DNA of 45,562 nt from Paraburkholderia solitsugae (GTDB lineage: Bacteria > Pseudomonadota > Gammaproteobacteria > Burkholderiales > Burkholderiaceae), in assembly GCF_013177695.1 (NCBI RefSeq), contig NZ_WOEY01000020.1, forward strand, positions 1-45,562, in the 5' to 3' direction. The notes beneath the pieces were generated by a model. It worked only from the letters and a program-made list of their open reading frames with translations. It searched no databases and had not been told where the DNA came from. This document shows, in pieces, positions 1 through 7,685 of this stretch (position 1 is its first letter; the number at the start of each line of letters is the position of its first letter). The translations under genes and the position numbers were made by a program.

Positions 1-152
1 GCTGCGGTTGCGGCAGTGGCCCCGGTGGTGGTTTTGGCGGAGGCTTCGGTGGCGGGTTCGGCGGCGGCTTTGGCGGAGGCCCCGGCGGCGGTCACGGAGG
101 CAAGGGTAGCGGCGGTAACGGTGGTGGCAATGGCGGAGGAAACGGGCACTAG
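1..152 (+). CDS. Glycine-rich protein, C-terminal end only
   Basis: The reading frame whose codons start at positions 3, 6, 9 and so on is open from the left edge to a TAG at 150-152. It encodes about 49 residues made almost wholly of Gly blocks broken by Phe, Pro, His, Lys, Ser and Asn, with two Cys at the visible start. Gly/Phe then Gly/Asn tails of this kind occur at the ends of secreted or surface proteins and of some RNA-binding proteins, but the N-terminal part lies outside the window, so no function can be given. A GC-rich hairpin (168-173 with 184-189) follows the stop; it has no T-tract. Confidence 0.6.
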   Translation, partial: CGCGSGPGGGFGGGFGGGFGGGFGGGPGGGHGGKGSGGNGGGNGGGNGH

Positions 153-466
153 TCGCCTGCTTCCCGGGTAGGGGGCCCCCGCGCCCTACTCGTCGCTAAC
201 GACATACTTCGGTATCCCGTCCGCAGTCCCCCGGCAACGGCGGTGATGTCTCGATCCCCCGGTCGAGCGTCACCGCCCGAGGCCGGTCAGCGTCGACAGC
301 GCCTACCAGCGACTCGGCAAAACGGCGCAAACCGTCGCGAATCGTTAACAGGTGGCTCCCGCACACGGTCAAAACCAAAACAATCGATCGCATCGTGCGT
401 GGCCGGAACCAAACCGAAGCGATTGCCTCATATCAGATTCAACGTTCGATATGAGGACATCACAAC
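153..466. other. Intergenic region with RBS-covering inverted repeat near its right end
   Basis: I see no convincing gene here; the open frames lack a start with a ribosome binding site and look like chance frames of GC-rich DNA. The part from about 350 to 425 is richer in A runs than its surroundings and could hold the promoter of the next gene. The notable element is the 9-bp inverted repeat at 426-456, listed separately. Confidence 0.5.
426..456 (+). promoter_or_regulatory. Perfect 9-bp inverted repeat overlapping the ribosome binding site of the Rap1a-like gene
   Basis: CCTCATATC at 426-434 is the exact reverse complement of GATATGAGG at 448-456, with a 13-nt loop whose centre is AACGTT. 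The right arm contains the GAGG of the probable Shine-Dalgarno sequence (GAGGA, 453-457), 9 nt before the ATG at 467. In RNA this would be a hairpin that hides the ribosome binding site; in DNA it could be an operator. The sequence shows the repeat; its role is inference. Confidence 0.55.
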
Positions 467-961
467 ATGCAACGAAACGTCCCCCACTCCATGGCGCGTA
501 TGACCACCGGTCTGCTGATGGTCGCCGCTCTGGGCCTCGCATCGCTCGCTAATGCGCAAACGGCGGCGCAAACCCCCGCGCAAACACCGGCTACGTCGGC
601 CCAGCCGGAGCCACAGACCCTGTCGCAAGCCGCCCCGCCGGTCGACCCCACCTTCTCCGCCTATTCGCTTGCGCAAACCTGCAAACAGAAAAACGACAAC
701 GTCGCGCAAGGTCAATGCGTCGGCGCGATCCGCGGCATCATCCACGGCTATCAGTACGGTGTGTTGTTCCTCGGTCAGCGCGCGTCGCTGCCGCCCAACG
801 AAACGCAGCGGGTGTCGCTGTGTTTGCGCAATACGCAGGTGTCGTCGATCGTCGACGACTTCGTCGCCGACGCAGCCCAGGTCAACGAAGATTCGCTCAA
901 GCACACGCCAGCTGAAGTCGCCGTTCTGGGTTCCGTGCACATGCACCACGGTTGCAATTAA
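467..961 (+). CDS. Secreted Rap1a/Tai-family protein
   Basis: This 164-residue protein has an N-terminal signal sequence (basic start, hydrophobic stretch, Ala-Asn-Ala-type cleavage site near residue 30), then a Pro/Ala/Gln/Thr-rich linker to about residue 62. The rest fits the Rap1a/Tai fold: a Cys in the first helix, a CVGAIRGIIHGY segment with the Cys-x-x-x-x-x-Gly spacing of the family, a second Cys in SLCLRN, and a final HHGC. Rap1a/Tai proteins are periplasmic; founding members neutralise peptidoglycan amidase effectors of type VI secretion in Serratia. No effector or secretion gene lies nearby, so here it may be an orphan immunity-type protein or have another envelope role. The start at 467 is favoured over the ATG at 491 because GAGGA precedes it. 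Confidence 0.75.
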   Translation: MQRNVPHSMARMTTGLLMVAALGLASLANAQTAAQTPAQTPATSAQPEPQTLSQAAPPVDPTFSAYSLAQTCKQKNDNVAQGQCVGAIRGIIHGYQYGVLFLGQRASLPPNETQRVSLCLRNTQVSSIVDDFVADAAQVNEDSLKHTPAEVAVLGSVHMHHGCN

Positions 962-1008
962 TGCCGCCGGCGCAGTGAGCCGCGGTGGCGCAAACGCGCC
1001 GACTAAAA

Positions 1009-1028
1009 GGCCGGCTGCAAGGCCGGCC
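1009..1028 (-). terminator. Hairpin with T-tract ending the aldo/keto reductase gene
   Basis: GGCCGGC (1009-1015) pairs perfectly with GCCGGCC (1022-1028) across a 6-nt loop. AAAA at 1005-1008 becomes TTTT on the minus strand just after the stem, so it fits a rho-independent terminator for the reductase. There is no T run on the plus strand, though the stem may also mark the 3' end of the Rap1a-like transcript. Confidence 0.6.
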
Positions 1029-1055
1029 GCAAAACGCTAACGGCCGCCACTGCGC

Positions 1056-1901
1056 TTACAGCATTTCGAGTGGCCGCTTGCTGCGAGGCGGTGTGAAATA
1101 AGTGTCGATGGCAGCAAGTTCACGAACGTCGAGTTGCAGTTGCGACGCTCGATGGTTGTCGCGCACATGCTCGATGCGGCCCGCTTTCGGAATCGCGAAC
1201 ACGCCGGGCTTTTGCAGCACCCACGCTAGCGCCACCTGAAACACTGAAACGCCACGTGCGTCGGCGATGTCGTTGAGCGGCGAGCGCTTCGGCAGGCGCG
1301 CGTGATCGACCGGGCTGTATGCCATCGCCGGCATCTTGCGCGCGGCGAGCCACGGCAACAGGTCGAATTCCGACCCACGGCGTGCGACGTTGTAGAGAAT
1401 CTGATTGGTCGCGCATGCCTTGCCGCCCGGCGTGGCGACGAGTTCTTCCATGTCGTCGGTATCGAAGTTGCTGACGCCCCAGTGGCGAATCTTGCCCGCG
1501 CTGCGCAATGTCTCGAATGCCTCGACGGTTTCCGCGAGCGGCACCGAGCCACGCCAGTGCAGCAGATACAAATCGAGCCAATCGGTTTTCAGGCGCTTGA
1601 GGCTCTGCTCGCAGGCCGCGACCACGCCTTGCCGGCTGGCGTTATGGGGATACACCTTGCTGACGAGAAATACCTGATCGCGCAGTCCCACCAGCGCTTC
1701 ACCGACGAGCGATTCGGTGGCGCCGTCGCCGTACATTTCCGCCGTGTCGATCAGCGTCATGCCCAGGTCGATGCCGCAGCGCAGCGCGGCGAGTTCCGCG
1801 GCGCGCCGCGCCGGATGTTCGCCCATCTCCCAGGTGCCCTGCCCCAGTTTCGGAATGCGCTCGCCGTCTGGCAGGCTTACGCTTGCGATATCGGTGGTCA
1901 T
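1056..1901 (-). CDS. Aldo/keto reductase
   Basis: An NADPH-dependent cytosolic oxidoreductase of the aldo/keto reductase superfamily, 281 residues. The four catalytic residues are visible: Asp52 and Tyr57 in IDTAEMYGDG, Lys82 in LVSKVYP and His115 in LYLLHW. The WGVSNFD segment and a C-terminal IPKAG cofactor region are also present. The length suits the single-domain (alpha/beta)8 barrel. I choose the ATG at 1901 because AAGGAG lies just upstream of it; a longer frame from 1949 adds 16 residues outside the family's usual start. It diverges from the GntR regulator, which could control it. The substrate cannot be read from sequence; relatives reduce sugars, diketogluconate or aliphatic aldehydes. 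Confidence 0.9.
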   Translation of the reverse strand: MTTDIASVSLPDGERIPKLGQGTWEMGEHPARRAAELAALRCGIDLGMTLIDTAEMYGDGATESLVGEALVGLRDQVFLVSKVYPHNASRQGVVAACEQSLKRLKTDWLDLYLLHWRGSVPLAETVEAFETLRSAGKIRHWGVSNFDTDDMEELVATPGGKACATNQILYNVARRGSEFDLLPWLAARKMPAMAYSPVDHARLPKRSPLNDIADARGVSVFQVALAWVLQKPGVFAIPKAGRIEHVRDNHRASQLQLDVRELAAIDTYFTPPRSKRPLEML

Positions 1902-2108
1902 GCTTACTCCTTGAAGTGCGTTTATGGATTGAAATGCGCGTAGGGTCATGCGAGTACGTCGATGCGGCGGCGCAGGCGAATGCTACGGAAACCATGGGGA
2001 CGAGTTTAGCGGTTGCACGGGCATCGGATCGGGCACCAGGCAAAAGCCCGCTATAACACAGCGCGCCGATGTCTTAGAATTGCCGCTTGCCCTTCTTGCG
2101 TGAGCCCC

Positions 2109-2855
2109 ATGACCTCTGCCTCGGAAGACCGCTGGCGCGACCTGCGCCCGGACCCGGAAAACGACACGCCGTTGTACCTGCAACTCGCTCGCAAGCTCGG
2201 CACTGCGATTCACGAAAACCGTTGGAACGCGGGCGAGGCGCTGCCCTCCGAGCGCGTGCTGTCCGAAGCGCTCGGCGTATCGCGGATCACCTCGCGCAAA
2301 GCCATTGCGCTACTGGTAGAACAGGGATTGATCCGCCGAACCCAAGGCGCTGGCAGCTTCATCACGCCGCGCTATGAAGATCCGCTGTCGCGTCTATCGA
2401 GTTTCAGTGAAATGCTGCGGCGACGCGGTTTTACGCCGAGTTCGAAGTGGTTGTCGCGGGAAATTTCGCCGGCTAACCGCGATGAGGTGATTCAACTGGG
2501 CTTGTCGCCTGCGGCTGCCGTGACCCGGCTGCGCCGCTTGCGCCTCGCCGACGGCATTGTGATGGCCGTGGAGAATTCCACCTTCCCCGCCGCAGTGATT
2601 CCCGATCCTCAGGCAATTGGCGATTCCTTGTACACGTACCTGGAAAATCGCGGACTGACGATCGTGCGCGCGCTGCAGCATTTTCGTGCAGTGAATGCGA
2701 ACGAAGAGATCGCGCAGCAGATGAGCATTGCCCCGAACGAGGCACTGTTGCTGATTACACGCGTTGGGTACACGTCGGATCAGCGGGCGATCGAACTGAC
2801 CGACACCTACTGCCGGAACGATTACTATGATTTTGTGGCGGAGTTGAGGAAGTAG
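2109..2855 (+). CDS. GntR-family transcriptional regulator, HutC/UTRA type
   Basis: A 248-residue DNA-binding regulator. Residues about 20-90 form a GntR winged helix: TPLYLQLARKL, then GEALPSERVLSEALGVSRIT, then LVEQGLIRRTQGAGSFI. Residues about 100-245 match the UTRA ligand-binding fold (LSSFSEMLRRRGFTPSS, a VTRLRRLRLADG strand, ALLLITRVGYTSD), which binds sugar phosphates, histidine-pathway compounds and similar effectors. The ATG at 2109 puts the start just before the winged helix; an upstream frame is open but has no family support. It is transcribed away from the aldo/keto reductase and towards the CoA-transferase gene, so its target is not obvious. No nag or hut genes lie nearby. Confidence 0.9.
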   Translation: MTSASEDRWRDLRPDPENDTPLYLQLARKLGTAIHENRWNAGEALPSERVLSEALGVSRITSRKAIALLVEQGLIRRTQGAGSFITPRYEDPLSRLSSFSEMLRRRGFTPSSKWLSREISPANRDEVIQLGLSPAAAVTRLRRLRLADGIVMAVENSTFPAAVIPDPQAIGDSLYTYLENRGLTIVRALQHFRAVNANEEIAQQMSIAPNEALLLITRVGYTSDQRAIELTDTYCRNDYYDFVAELRK

Positions 2856-2873
2856 TTTTCTGCCCACCCAGTG

Positions 2874-2898
2874 CCTGTTCGCGGCGCCTGCGAACAGG
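2874..2898. terminator. Possible bidirectional hairpin between convergent genes
   Basis: CCTGTTCGC (2874-2882) pairs perfectly with GCGAACAGG (2890-2898) over a 7-nt loop, in the 85-bp gap between the converging GntR and CoA-transferase genes. No T-tract follows on either strand, so it may be only part of a termination signal. Confidence 0.4.
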
Positions 2899-2940
2899 TG
2901 CCGTACGCAAGCAACCAGACGCCGTACGGGTAAGCAGTCT

Positions 2941-4341
2941 TCACACCCATTTCGCCGCATGCGCCCCTATCTGGGCCGGTGGCAAGGCAAAGTACGCGGG
3001 CGTCTCCTCCAGACGCTCGGCCGGCAGAACGCCCAGAACTCGCCCGAATTCAGACTGCACGGTTCCCAAACAATCCCGCACATCGTCGAGCGAAACGTCG
3101 GGCGCCTGCCAGCCGTCGGGAAGCAATCCAAACGACTGCAGCCACCGCCCGGTCTGCGCGAGCGATACCCGCACGTGCCAGCTCCCGCCTTCGGTGGCAC
3201 GCCGCGCCAATGCAGCCATCGCGCCGAAAGCGGCCAGATACCCCGTGGCGTGATCCAACGCCTGACAAGGTAAATGCTTCGGCTCATCCCATCCCGCTGC
3301 CTGGCGCTCAGTAAAAGCAATCCCACTCGCGGACTGCACCAGACTATCGAAGCCGCGCCGCCCGGCCCAAGGTCCCTTGTGCCCATAAGCGCAAACCGAG
3401 ACATAGACGATCCCCGGCCGCACCCGCGCCAGTTCCTCGGGACCAAACCCGCGTGCCGTCAGAGCGCCCGGCCGATACGCCTGCAAAAACACATCGGCGC
3501 CGCCGGCTAGCCCACGTAGCGTTTCCCGCCCATCCGCATCGCGCAAATCGACAACCGCCGAGCGTTTGCCTCGCCCGTTGTCGATCACCAGCGGCGCAAT
3601 GTTCGGCAAGTGCGGACCGTTGACCATCAACACCTCGGCGCCATGCTGCGCGAGCGCGCGCCCCGCCACTGGTCCGGCGATGATGCGTGACAAATCCAGC
3701 ACCCGCACGGCCGCCAGCGGCCGGTTCGCGTCGCCGCGCCGCGGTAGCTCGACCGGCGCGTCGCCGATACGCTCGATCTCGAACAACGGCAACCTCGCAA
3801 TCGCTTTCGCCTGATCGAGCGCCGCCCACTCGTCGGGCGTGCGAATCAGGGCGGCGCACAAGCCGGCGTCGGCGAGCGTCTGGTCAAGCGTCCCGCCATC
3901 CCAGCCGCGAATCGCCTCGGCCACCGCCGCGCGATCGTTCGCGCAGCCGAGCACCTTCAGCACCCCTTCGAGATGATGGGGAAAGTTCGTGTGCAGTTGA
4001 ATCCAGCGGCCGTCTCGCGTCGCGTAGAAACCCATCACCGGATCGCGCAAGGCGGGCGGCGGACCCTCATCGATACGCAGATAGCGCTCGCTGCGAAACG
4101 AGGCCAGCGCGCGCCGCATCTCCACCGTGACGTGTTGCCGCTGCCCAGTGCGCAAGCGGTGGTATTCGGCGGCCGCCAGGCCGGTCGCGGCGATGGTCGC
4201 CGAGGCCAGCGTGCCGACCCGATAGACCGACGGCAAGCCCGGATCGGTGCCGGCAAACGAAACGGACCTCAGCGCAGTCGGGTCGCATTCCGCAGTCGTC
4301 CAGATATGTTTGAGAGCGAGTTCAGGCGTCATGGTGTTCAT
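2941..4341 (-). CDS. CaiB/BaiF family (class III) CoA-transferase with apparently permuted halves
   Basis: A 466-residue class III CoA-transferase; such enzymes move CoA between carboxylic acids, or isomerise 2-methylacyl-CoA, in the cytosol. The domain order is unusual. Residues about 40-200 resemble the C-terminal half of a normal family member (VGTLASATIAATGL, then GQRQHVTVEMRRA, then GFYATRDGRWIQLHTNFP). Residues about 210-410 resemble the N-terminal half (VRVLDLSRIIAGPVAGRALA, YRPGAL, GPWAGRRGFDSLVQ). Asp363 in LDHATGY sits where the catalytic Asp of formyl-CoA transferase (GDSNTG) lies; the matching place in the first half has Thr (VGTLASA). The ATG at 4341 begins 117 bp from the divergent HTH-citrate synthase, suggesting shared control. 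The real substrate is unknown. Confidence 0.85.
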   Translation of the reverse strand: MNTMTPELALKHIWTTAECDPTALRSVSFAGTDPGLPSVYRVGTLASATIAATGLAAAEYHRLRTGQRQHVTVEMRRALASFRSERYLRIDEGPPPALRDPVMGFYATRDGRWIQLHTNFPHHLEGVLKVLGCANDRAAVAEAIRGWDGGTLDQTLADAGLCAALIRTPDEWAALDQAKAIARLPLFEIERIGDAPVELPRRGDANRPLAAVRVLDLSRIIAGPVAGRALAQHGAEVLMVNGPHLPNIAPLVIDNGRGKRSAVVDLRDADGRETLRGLAGGADVFLQAYRPGALTARGFGPEELARVRPGIVYVSVCAYGHKGPWAGRRGFDSLVQSASGIAFTERQAAGWDEPKHLPCQALDHATGYLAAFGAMAALARRATEGGSWHVRVSLAQTGRWLQSFGLLPDGWQAPDVSLDDVRDCLGTVQSEFGRVLGVLPAERLEETPAYFALPPAQIGAHAAKWV

Positions 4342-4400
4342 GTCGTTTCATCTCGAAACGGGAAGAAAGTGAACCGAGTCTAGAATTCCACCCTGCCACA

Positions 4401-4436
4401 ATCAATCTTGATTATGATAATCAATATATATTGATT
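4401..4436. promoter_or_regulatory. Array of alternating ATCAA/TTGAT half-sites between divergent genes
   Basis: Four half-sites alternate in direction: ATCAA at 4401, TTGAT at 4408, ATCAA at 4420 and TTGAT at 4431. They form three overlapping palindromes: 4401-4412 (5-bp arms, 2-bp spacer), 4408-4424 (8-bp arms around one G) and 4419-4436 (a perfect 18-bp palindrome). The stretch is strongly AT-rich in a GC-rich genome and ends 22 bp before the citrate synthase ATG. It fits an operator for a dimeric or multimeric regulator. The neighbouring HTH-citrate synthase is the natural candidate, by inference. Confidence 0.7.
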
Positions 4437-4458
4437 TCTTCGGTTTCTACGCGTTTCC

Positions 4459-5694
4459 ATGCCACCCTCCCACTCCCTGACCGCTGCCGAAGCCGCCGCC
4501 GCGCTCGGCATCAGCCTGCCCACACTGTATGCATATGTCAGCCGCGGCATGCTGAGTTCGTCGCCGGATGCCCAAGGCAAGCACCGGCTCTACGACGCCG
4601 GCGAAGTGCGGCGGCTCGCCCGGCGCAAGGAAGACGGCAAGCGCGCCGGCAAGGTCGCGCAAAAGGTGCTCGACTGGGGCGTGCCGGTGCTCGAATCTTC
4701 AATCACGCTGGTGGCCGACGGCCGCCTGCTGTATCGCGGCCACGACGCCATGGAACTGGCGCGCACGGCCTCACTGGAGGATGTCGCGGCATTGTTGTGG
4801 GAATGCAGTGCGAAGCGTATCGCCGATGCACCGGCCATCCCGTTCGCCGCCGCTCAGTGGGCGGCGTGGCTCAAGCTCTGGGGCGACAGCACGCCGCTCG
4901 ACCGTGCGCTCGTGCTGCTGCCTGCCGCCGCGGCGCAAATGCCGCGGGTATGGGCGCTCGGTCGAGATGCGCAGCTCGATACCGCCTGCGCGGTCATGCG
5001 CTTGCTGGCCGCCGCGATGATCTCGGCGGCGCCGTCGAACGAACCGCTATACAAGCAGTTGGCTTCAGCGTGGAATGTGCGCAACCGTCAGCAGGCAGGG
5101 CTGCTGCGCGCGGCGCTGGTGGCATGCGCGGATCATGAACTGAATGCGTCGACCTTCACGGTGCGCTGCATCACGTCGACGGGGACGCATCTGTTCGGCG
5201 CAGTGGCAGGTGGTCTGGCCGCGTTGTCCGGACCGCGGCACGGTGGCGAGACCGTACGCATTGCCGCGCTGCTCGATGAAGCATCGCGCGCACCCGATCT
5301 CGATCGCTACCTGGCGAACCGGCTCGCTCGCCTCGAACACGGTACGCATGGACCGGTGTTGTCGGGCTTCGGCCATCTGCTGTATCCGGACGGCGACCCG
5401 CGCGCGCGTCTGCTGCTCGGGATGCTCGCCGACTGCGCGCCGGCCCGCTCGCCACTCGGTGAAATGCATGCGCTCGCGCGCACGGTGCACGACACGACCG
5501 GCGCAGAGCCGAACGTCGACTTTGCGCTGGTGGCCATCGAACGGGTACTCGGCCTGCCGGCCGGCGCCGCCTTCACGCTGTTCGCGGTCGGCCGGGTGGT
5601 CGGCTGGATCGCCCATGCCATGGAGCAGACGCGCGACGGCCGGTTGATCCGGCCACGCGCGCGCTATATCGGGGAGTACGAGGCACCCGGTTGA
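4459..5694 (+). CDS. Citrate synthase family protein with N-terminal helix-turn-helix domain
   Basis: This 411-residue protein joins a MerR/excisionase-like helix-turn-helix (residues about 6-55: LTAAEAAAALGISLPTLYAYVSRGML, then KHRLYDAGEVRRL) to a citrate synthase fold (about 70-405). The catalytic residues of citrate synthase seem intact: His226 in ADHELNAST, His261 in GPRHGGE, His306 in SGFGHLLYPDGDPRA and Asp354 in EPNVDF. So it could condense an acyl-CoA with oxaloacetate or a related acid, bind such ligands to control transcription, or both. It diverges from the CoA-transferase gene over a palindrome-rich region that it may bind. No clear Shine-Dalgarno precedes the ATG at 4459. Its stop lies 8 bp from the stop of the converging DUF2917 gene. 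Confidence 0.9.
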   Translation: MPPSHSLTAAEAAAALGISLPTLYAYVSRGMLSSSPDAQGKHRLYDAGEVRRLARRKEDGKRAGKVAQKVLDWGVPVLESSITLVADGRLLYRGHDAMELARTASLEDVAALLWECSAKRIADAPAIPFAAAQWAAWLKLWGDSTPLDRALVLLPAAAAQMPRVWALGRDAQLDTACAVMRLLAAAMISAAPSNEPLYKQLASAWNVRNRQQAGLLRAALVACADHELNASTFTVRCITSTGTHLFGAVAGGLAALSGPRHGGETVRIAALLDEASRAPDLDRYLANRLARLEHGTHGPVLSGFGHLLYPDGDPRARLLLGMLADCAPARSPLGEMHALARTVHDTTGAEPNVDFALVAIERVLGLPAGAAFTLFAVGRVVGWIAHAMEQTRDGRLIRPRARYIGEYEAPG

Positions 5695-5702
5695 GGCGCG
5701 GG

Positions 5703-6008
5703 TTACGCCACGCCCAACCAGCGCGGCAGCCAGCTCAACACCGGCAAGCCGTGCAGTAGCCGCGTTGCAGCGCGTTCCGAACCGCTAGCCAGCGCAAAAC
5801 GCGCACCGGCCCGTCCTGCGCTGACCCACGCCACCGCACCGCGCGGCAACTCGATCGATTGCCCCGTTGCCAGCCAGTGATCCCCACGCTCGCCTTCGAC
5901 GGTCACCCAGATCTCGCCCGAGATCGCCTTGAAGATCGACGGACGCGCAACACGCCAGGCCGCCGCGGGCTCGTCATGTTCCATTTCGAAAATACGGACT
6001 TCACGCAT
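5703..6008 (-). CDS. DUF2917 domain protein
   Basis: A 101-residue protein matching the DUF2917 family, a small cupin-like beta fold of unknown function. It has FKAISGEIWVTVEGERGDHWLATGQSIELPRG, the strand-turn pattern of a cupin-like core, then a C-terminal stretch rich in Trp and Leu. AAGGAGA lies just upstream of the ATG. It diverges from the MocR-type regulator gene across 213 bp with an inverted repeat; this pairing of DUF2917 with a PLP-dependent regulator is one I know from Burkholderiaceae. That makes it a likely target of the regulator. No catalytic residues can be named. Confidence 0.8.
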   Translation of the reverse strand: MREVRIFEMEHDEPAAAWRVARPSIFKAISGEIWVTVEGERGDHWLATGQSIELPRGAVAWVSAGRAGARFALASGSERAATRLLHGLPVLSWLPRWLGVA

Positions 6009-6076
6009 CGCTTTTCTCCTTCAAAGAACTTTCCTGTTGTAGTGATTATTGACGTGCGATCATCAGATACCCATGC

Positions 6077-6105
6077 ACAGTTCCGAACACTTCCGTCGGA
6101 ACTGT
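6077..6105. promoter_or_regulatory. Inverted repeat, probable operator between DUF2917 and the MocR regulator
   Basis: ACAGTTCCGA (6077-6086) is the exact reverse complement of TCGGAACTGT (6096-6105), with 9 bp between. A further GGACAGTT lies about 15 bp to the right. The element sits between two divergent promoters, 69 bp from one start and 117 bp from the other. MocR regulators commonly bind repeats between themselves and a divergent target, so this is a reasonable operator candidate. Confidence 0.6.
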
Positions 6106-6221
6106 TCAGTCGAAAAAACGGACAGTTGGCGGCAATCGCGCTTCACGAACGCGCGTGCAGCGCGCGATGAGCCGACGGTTGGCTCGGTGCTCCAGCTTGC
6201 ACGGGGAAGGAAACGAACCGC

Positions 6222-7640
6222 ATGAAACTCGAAATCCAACTCGATCGGGATAACGGCGTACCGCTCACCGAGCAGATCGTCACGGGCGTCACCGCCTGGA
6301 TTCGTGCGCGCACGGCTCACCCCGGCTCAAAGCTGCCGTCGATCCGTCAGTTCGCAGCCGACTACGGCGTGAGCCGTTTTCCGGTGATCGAGGCTTACGA
6401 CCGGCTGGTGTCGCTCGGCTATGTCGACTCGCGCCACGGCTCGGGCTTCTACGTGGCCGACCGTCAGCCGGCAAGCACGCATTGCCAGGGCACGTCGGAC
6501 CCGCGCCGCGCCGAGGACGAATCAGGGCACCTCCTCCAGCAGTTCAACCACCCAGGAGAGATGCTCAAGCTCGGCAGCGGCTTCATTCCCGATGCCTGGC
6601 GCGACGTGGATAGCCTCGCGCAAGCGATCCGCCACGTGTCGCGGACCGACACGGCGAGCATGGTCGATTACGCGACCCCGCTCGGCAACCTGACCTTGCG
6701 CGAACATCTGCAAGGCCGCATCGGCCAGTTGGGCATTCACGTGGACGCCTCGCAGATTCTGATCACCAACGGCGCAAGCCAGGCGCTCGATCTGCTGATG
6801 CGCTACATGCTCAAAGCCGGCGACACGATCCTCGTGGAGGACCCGGGCTACTACAACCTGAACGGCCTCCTGAAGCTGCACGGCGTGAAGCTGATCGGCA
6901 TTCCACGCACCCGCAACGGCCCCGATCTCGACGTGTTGCAGGCACAGTTGCAACTGCATCGGCCGAAGCTGATGTTCATCAACACGGTGTTCCACAATCC
7001 GACCGGCACCACGGTCGCGCCGCCAGTGGCGTTCCGGCTGCTGCAACTGGCACGCCAACACGGCTTCACGATCGTCGAGGACGACATCTACGCCGACTTC
7101 CAGACCGACATCACCGACCGTCTCGCGACGCTCGATCAGCTCGAACATGTGATCTACGTGGGCGGATTGTCGAAGACACTGTCGTCGTCGTTGCGGATCG
7201 GCTGCGTGGTGGCGAATCACGCGATCATCAAGGATCTGGTCGACATCAAGATGCTGACAAGCCTCGGCGCTTCGCGCTTTGCCGAGGCGGTCGCCGTGTC
7301 GCTGCTGGAGCGCGGCGCGTACCGCAAATATCTGGAGCGGCTGCGCCGTCGCATGCGCGACGCGCTCGGCTCGACCATCCAGACACTCGAAGACGCCGGC
7401 TGGGAGGTGTTCGAAAAGCCCGTCGGCGGCAAGTTCGTGTGGGCGCGCGTGCCGCATATCGACAACGCCGAACGGTTGGTGGCATGCGGCGCACCGCTCG
7501 GCGTGATGGTGCTGCCCGGCAGCTATTTCCGGCCGAACATGGAAGTCAGCCCGTGGATCAGGATTCACGCGGCATTCGGCAATGAGCCGCGTGCCCAGGC
7601 GTTCTTCCATGCTGCTGCGGCGTTGCCTGCTTCGGTCTGA
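6222..7640 (+). CDS. MocR-type regulator: GntR winged helix fused to PLP-dependent aminotransferase fold
   Basis: A 472-residue MocR-subfamily transcriptional regulator. Residues about 12-80 form a GntR winged helix (PLTEQIVTGVTAWI, GSKLPSIRQFAADYGVSR, GYVDSRHGSGFYV). Residues about 115-465 have the fold-type I aminotransferase pattern with PLP-binding residues: Asn259 in FHNPTG, Asp287/288 and Tyr290 in VEDDIYADF, Lys318 in GGLSKTLSSSLRIG, and Arg325. Such proteins sense PLP or an amino-acid adduct rather than run full transamination. GGGGAAGGAA precedes the ATG. It probably controls the divergent DUF2917 gene through the inverted repeat at 6077-6105, and perhaps the downstream exporter. Confidence 0.9.
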   Translation: MKLEIQLDRDNGVPLTEQIVTGVTAWIRARTAHPGSKLPSIRQFAADYGVSRFPVIEAYDRLVSLGYVDSRHGSGFYVADRQPASTHCQGTSDPRRAEDESGHLLQQFNHPGEMLKLGSGFIPDAWRDVDSLAQAIRHVSRTDTASMVDYATPLGNLTLREHLQGRIGQLGIHVDASQILITNGASQALDLLMRYMLKAGDTILVEDPGYYNLNGLLKLHGVKLIGIPRTRNGPDLDVLQAQLQLHRPKLMFINTVFHNPTGTTVAPPVAFRLLQLARQHGFTIVEDDIYADFQTDITDRLATLDQLEHVIYVGGLSKTLSSSLRIGCVVANHAIIKDLVDIKMLTSLGASRFAEAVAVSLLERGAYRKYLERLRRRMRDALGSTIQTLEDAGWEVFEKPVGGKFVWARVPHIDNAERLVACGAPLGVMVLPGSYFRPNMEVSPWIRIHAAFGNEPRAQAFFHAAAALPASV

Positions 7641-7685
7641 GCGGCTCATCCTGGCTTCGCGCCTGATGCGTGCCCGCTGCGCCGG

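Noticed and set aside
1..152. Gly-rich repeats as possible tandem DNA repeat array or CRISPR-like element
   Set aside because: The repetition follows codons (GGC/GGT with TTC, CCC) in one open frame that ends in TAG, so it is a low-complexity protein tail, with no spacer pattern.
243..503. An 86-codon frame upstream of the Rap1a-like gene
   Set aside because: It overlaps the ribosome binding site and start of a better supported gene and has no recognisable features.
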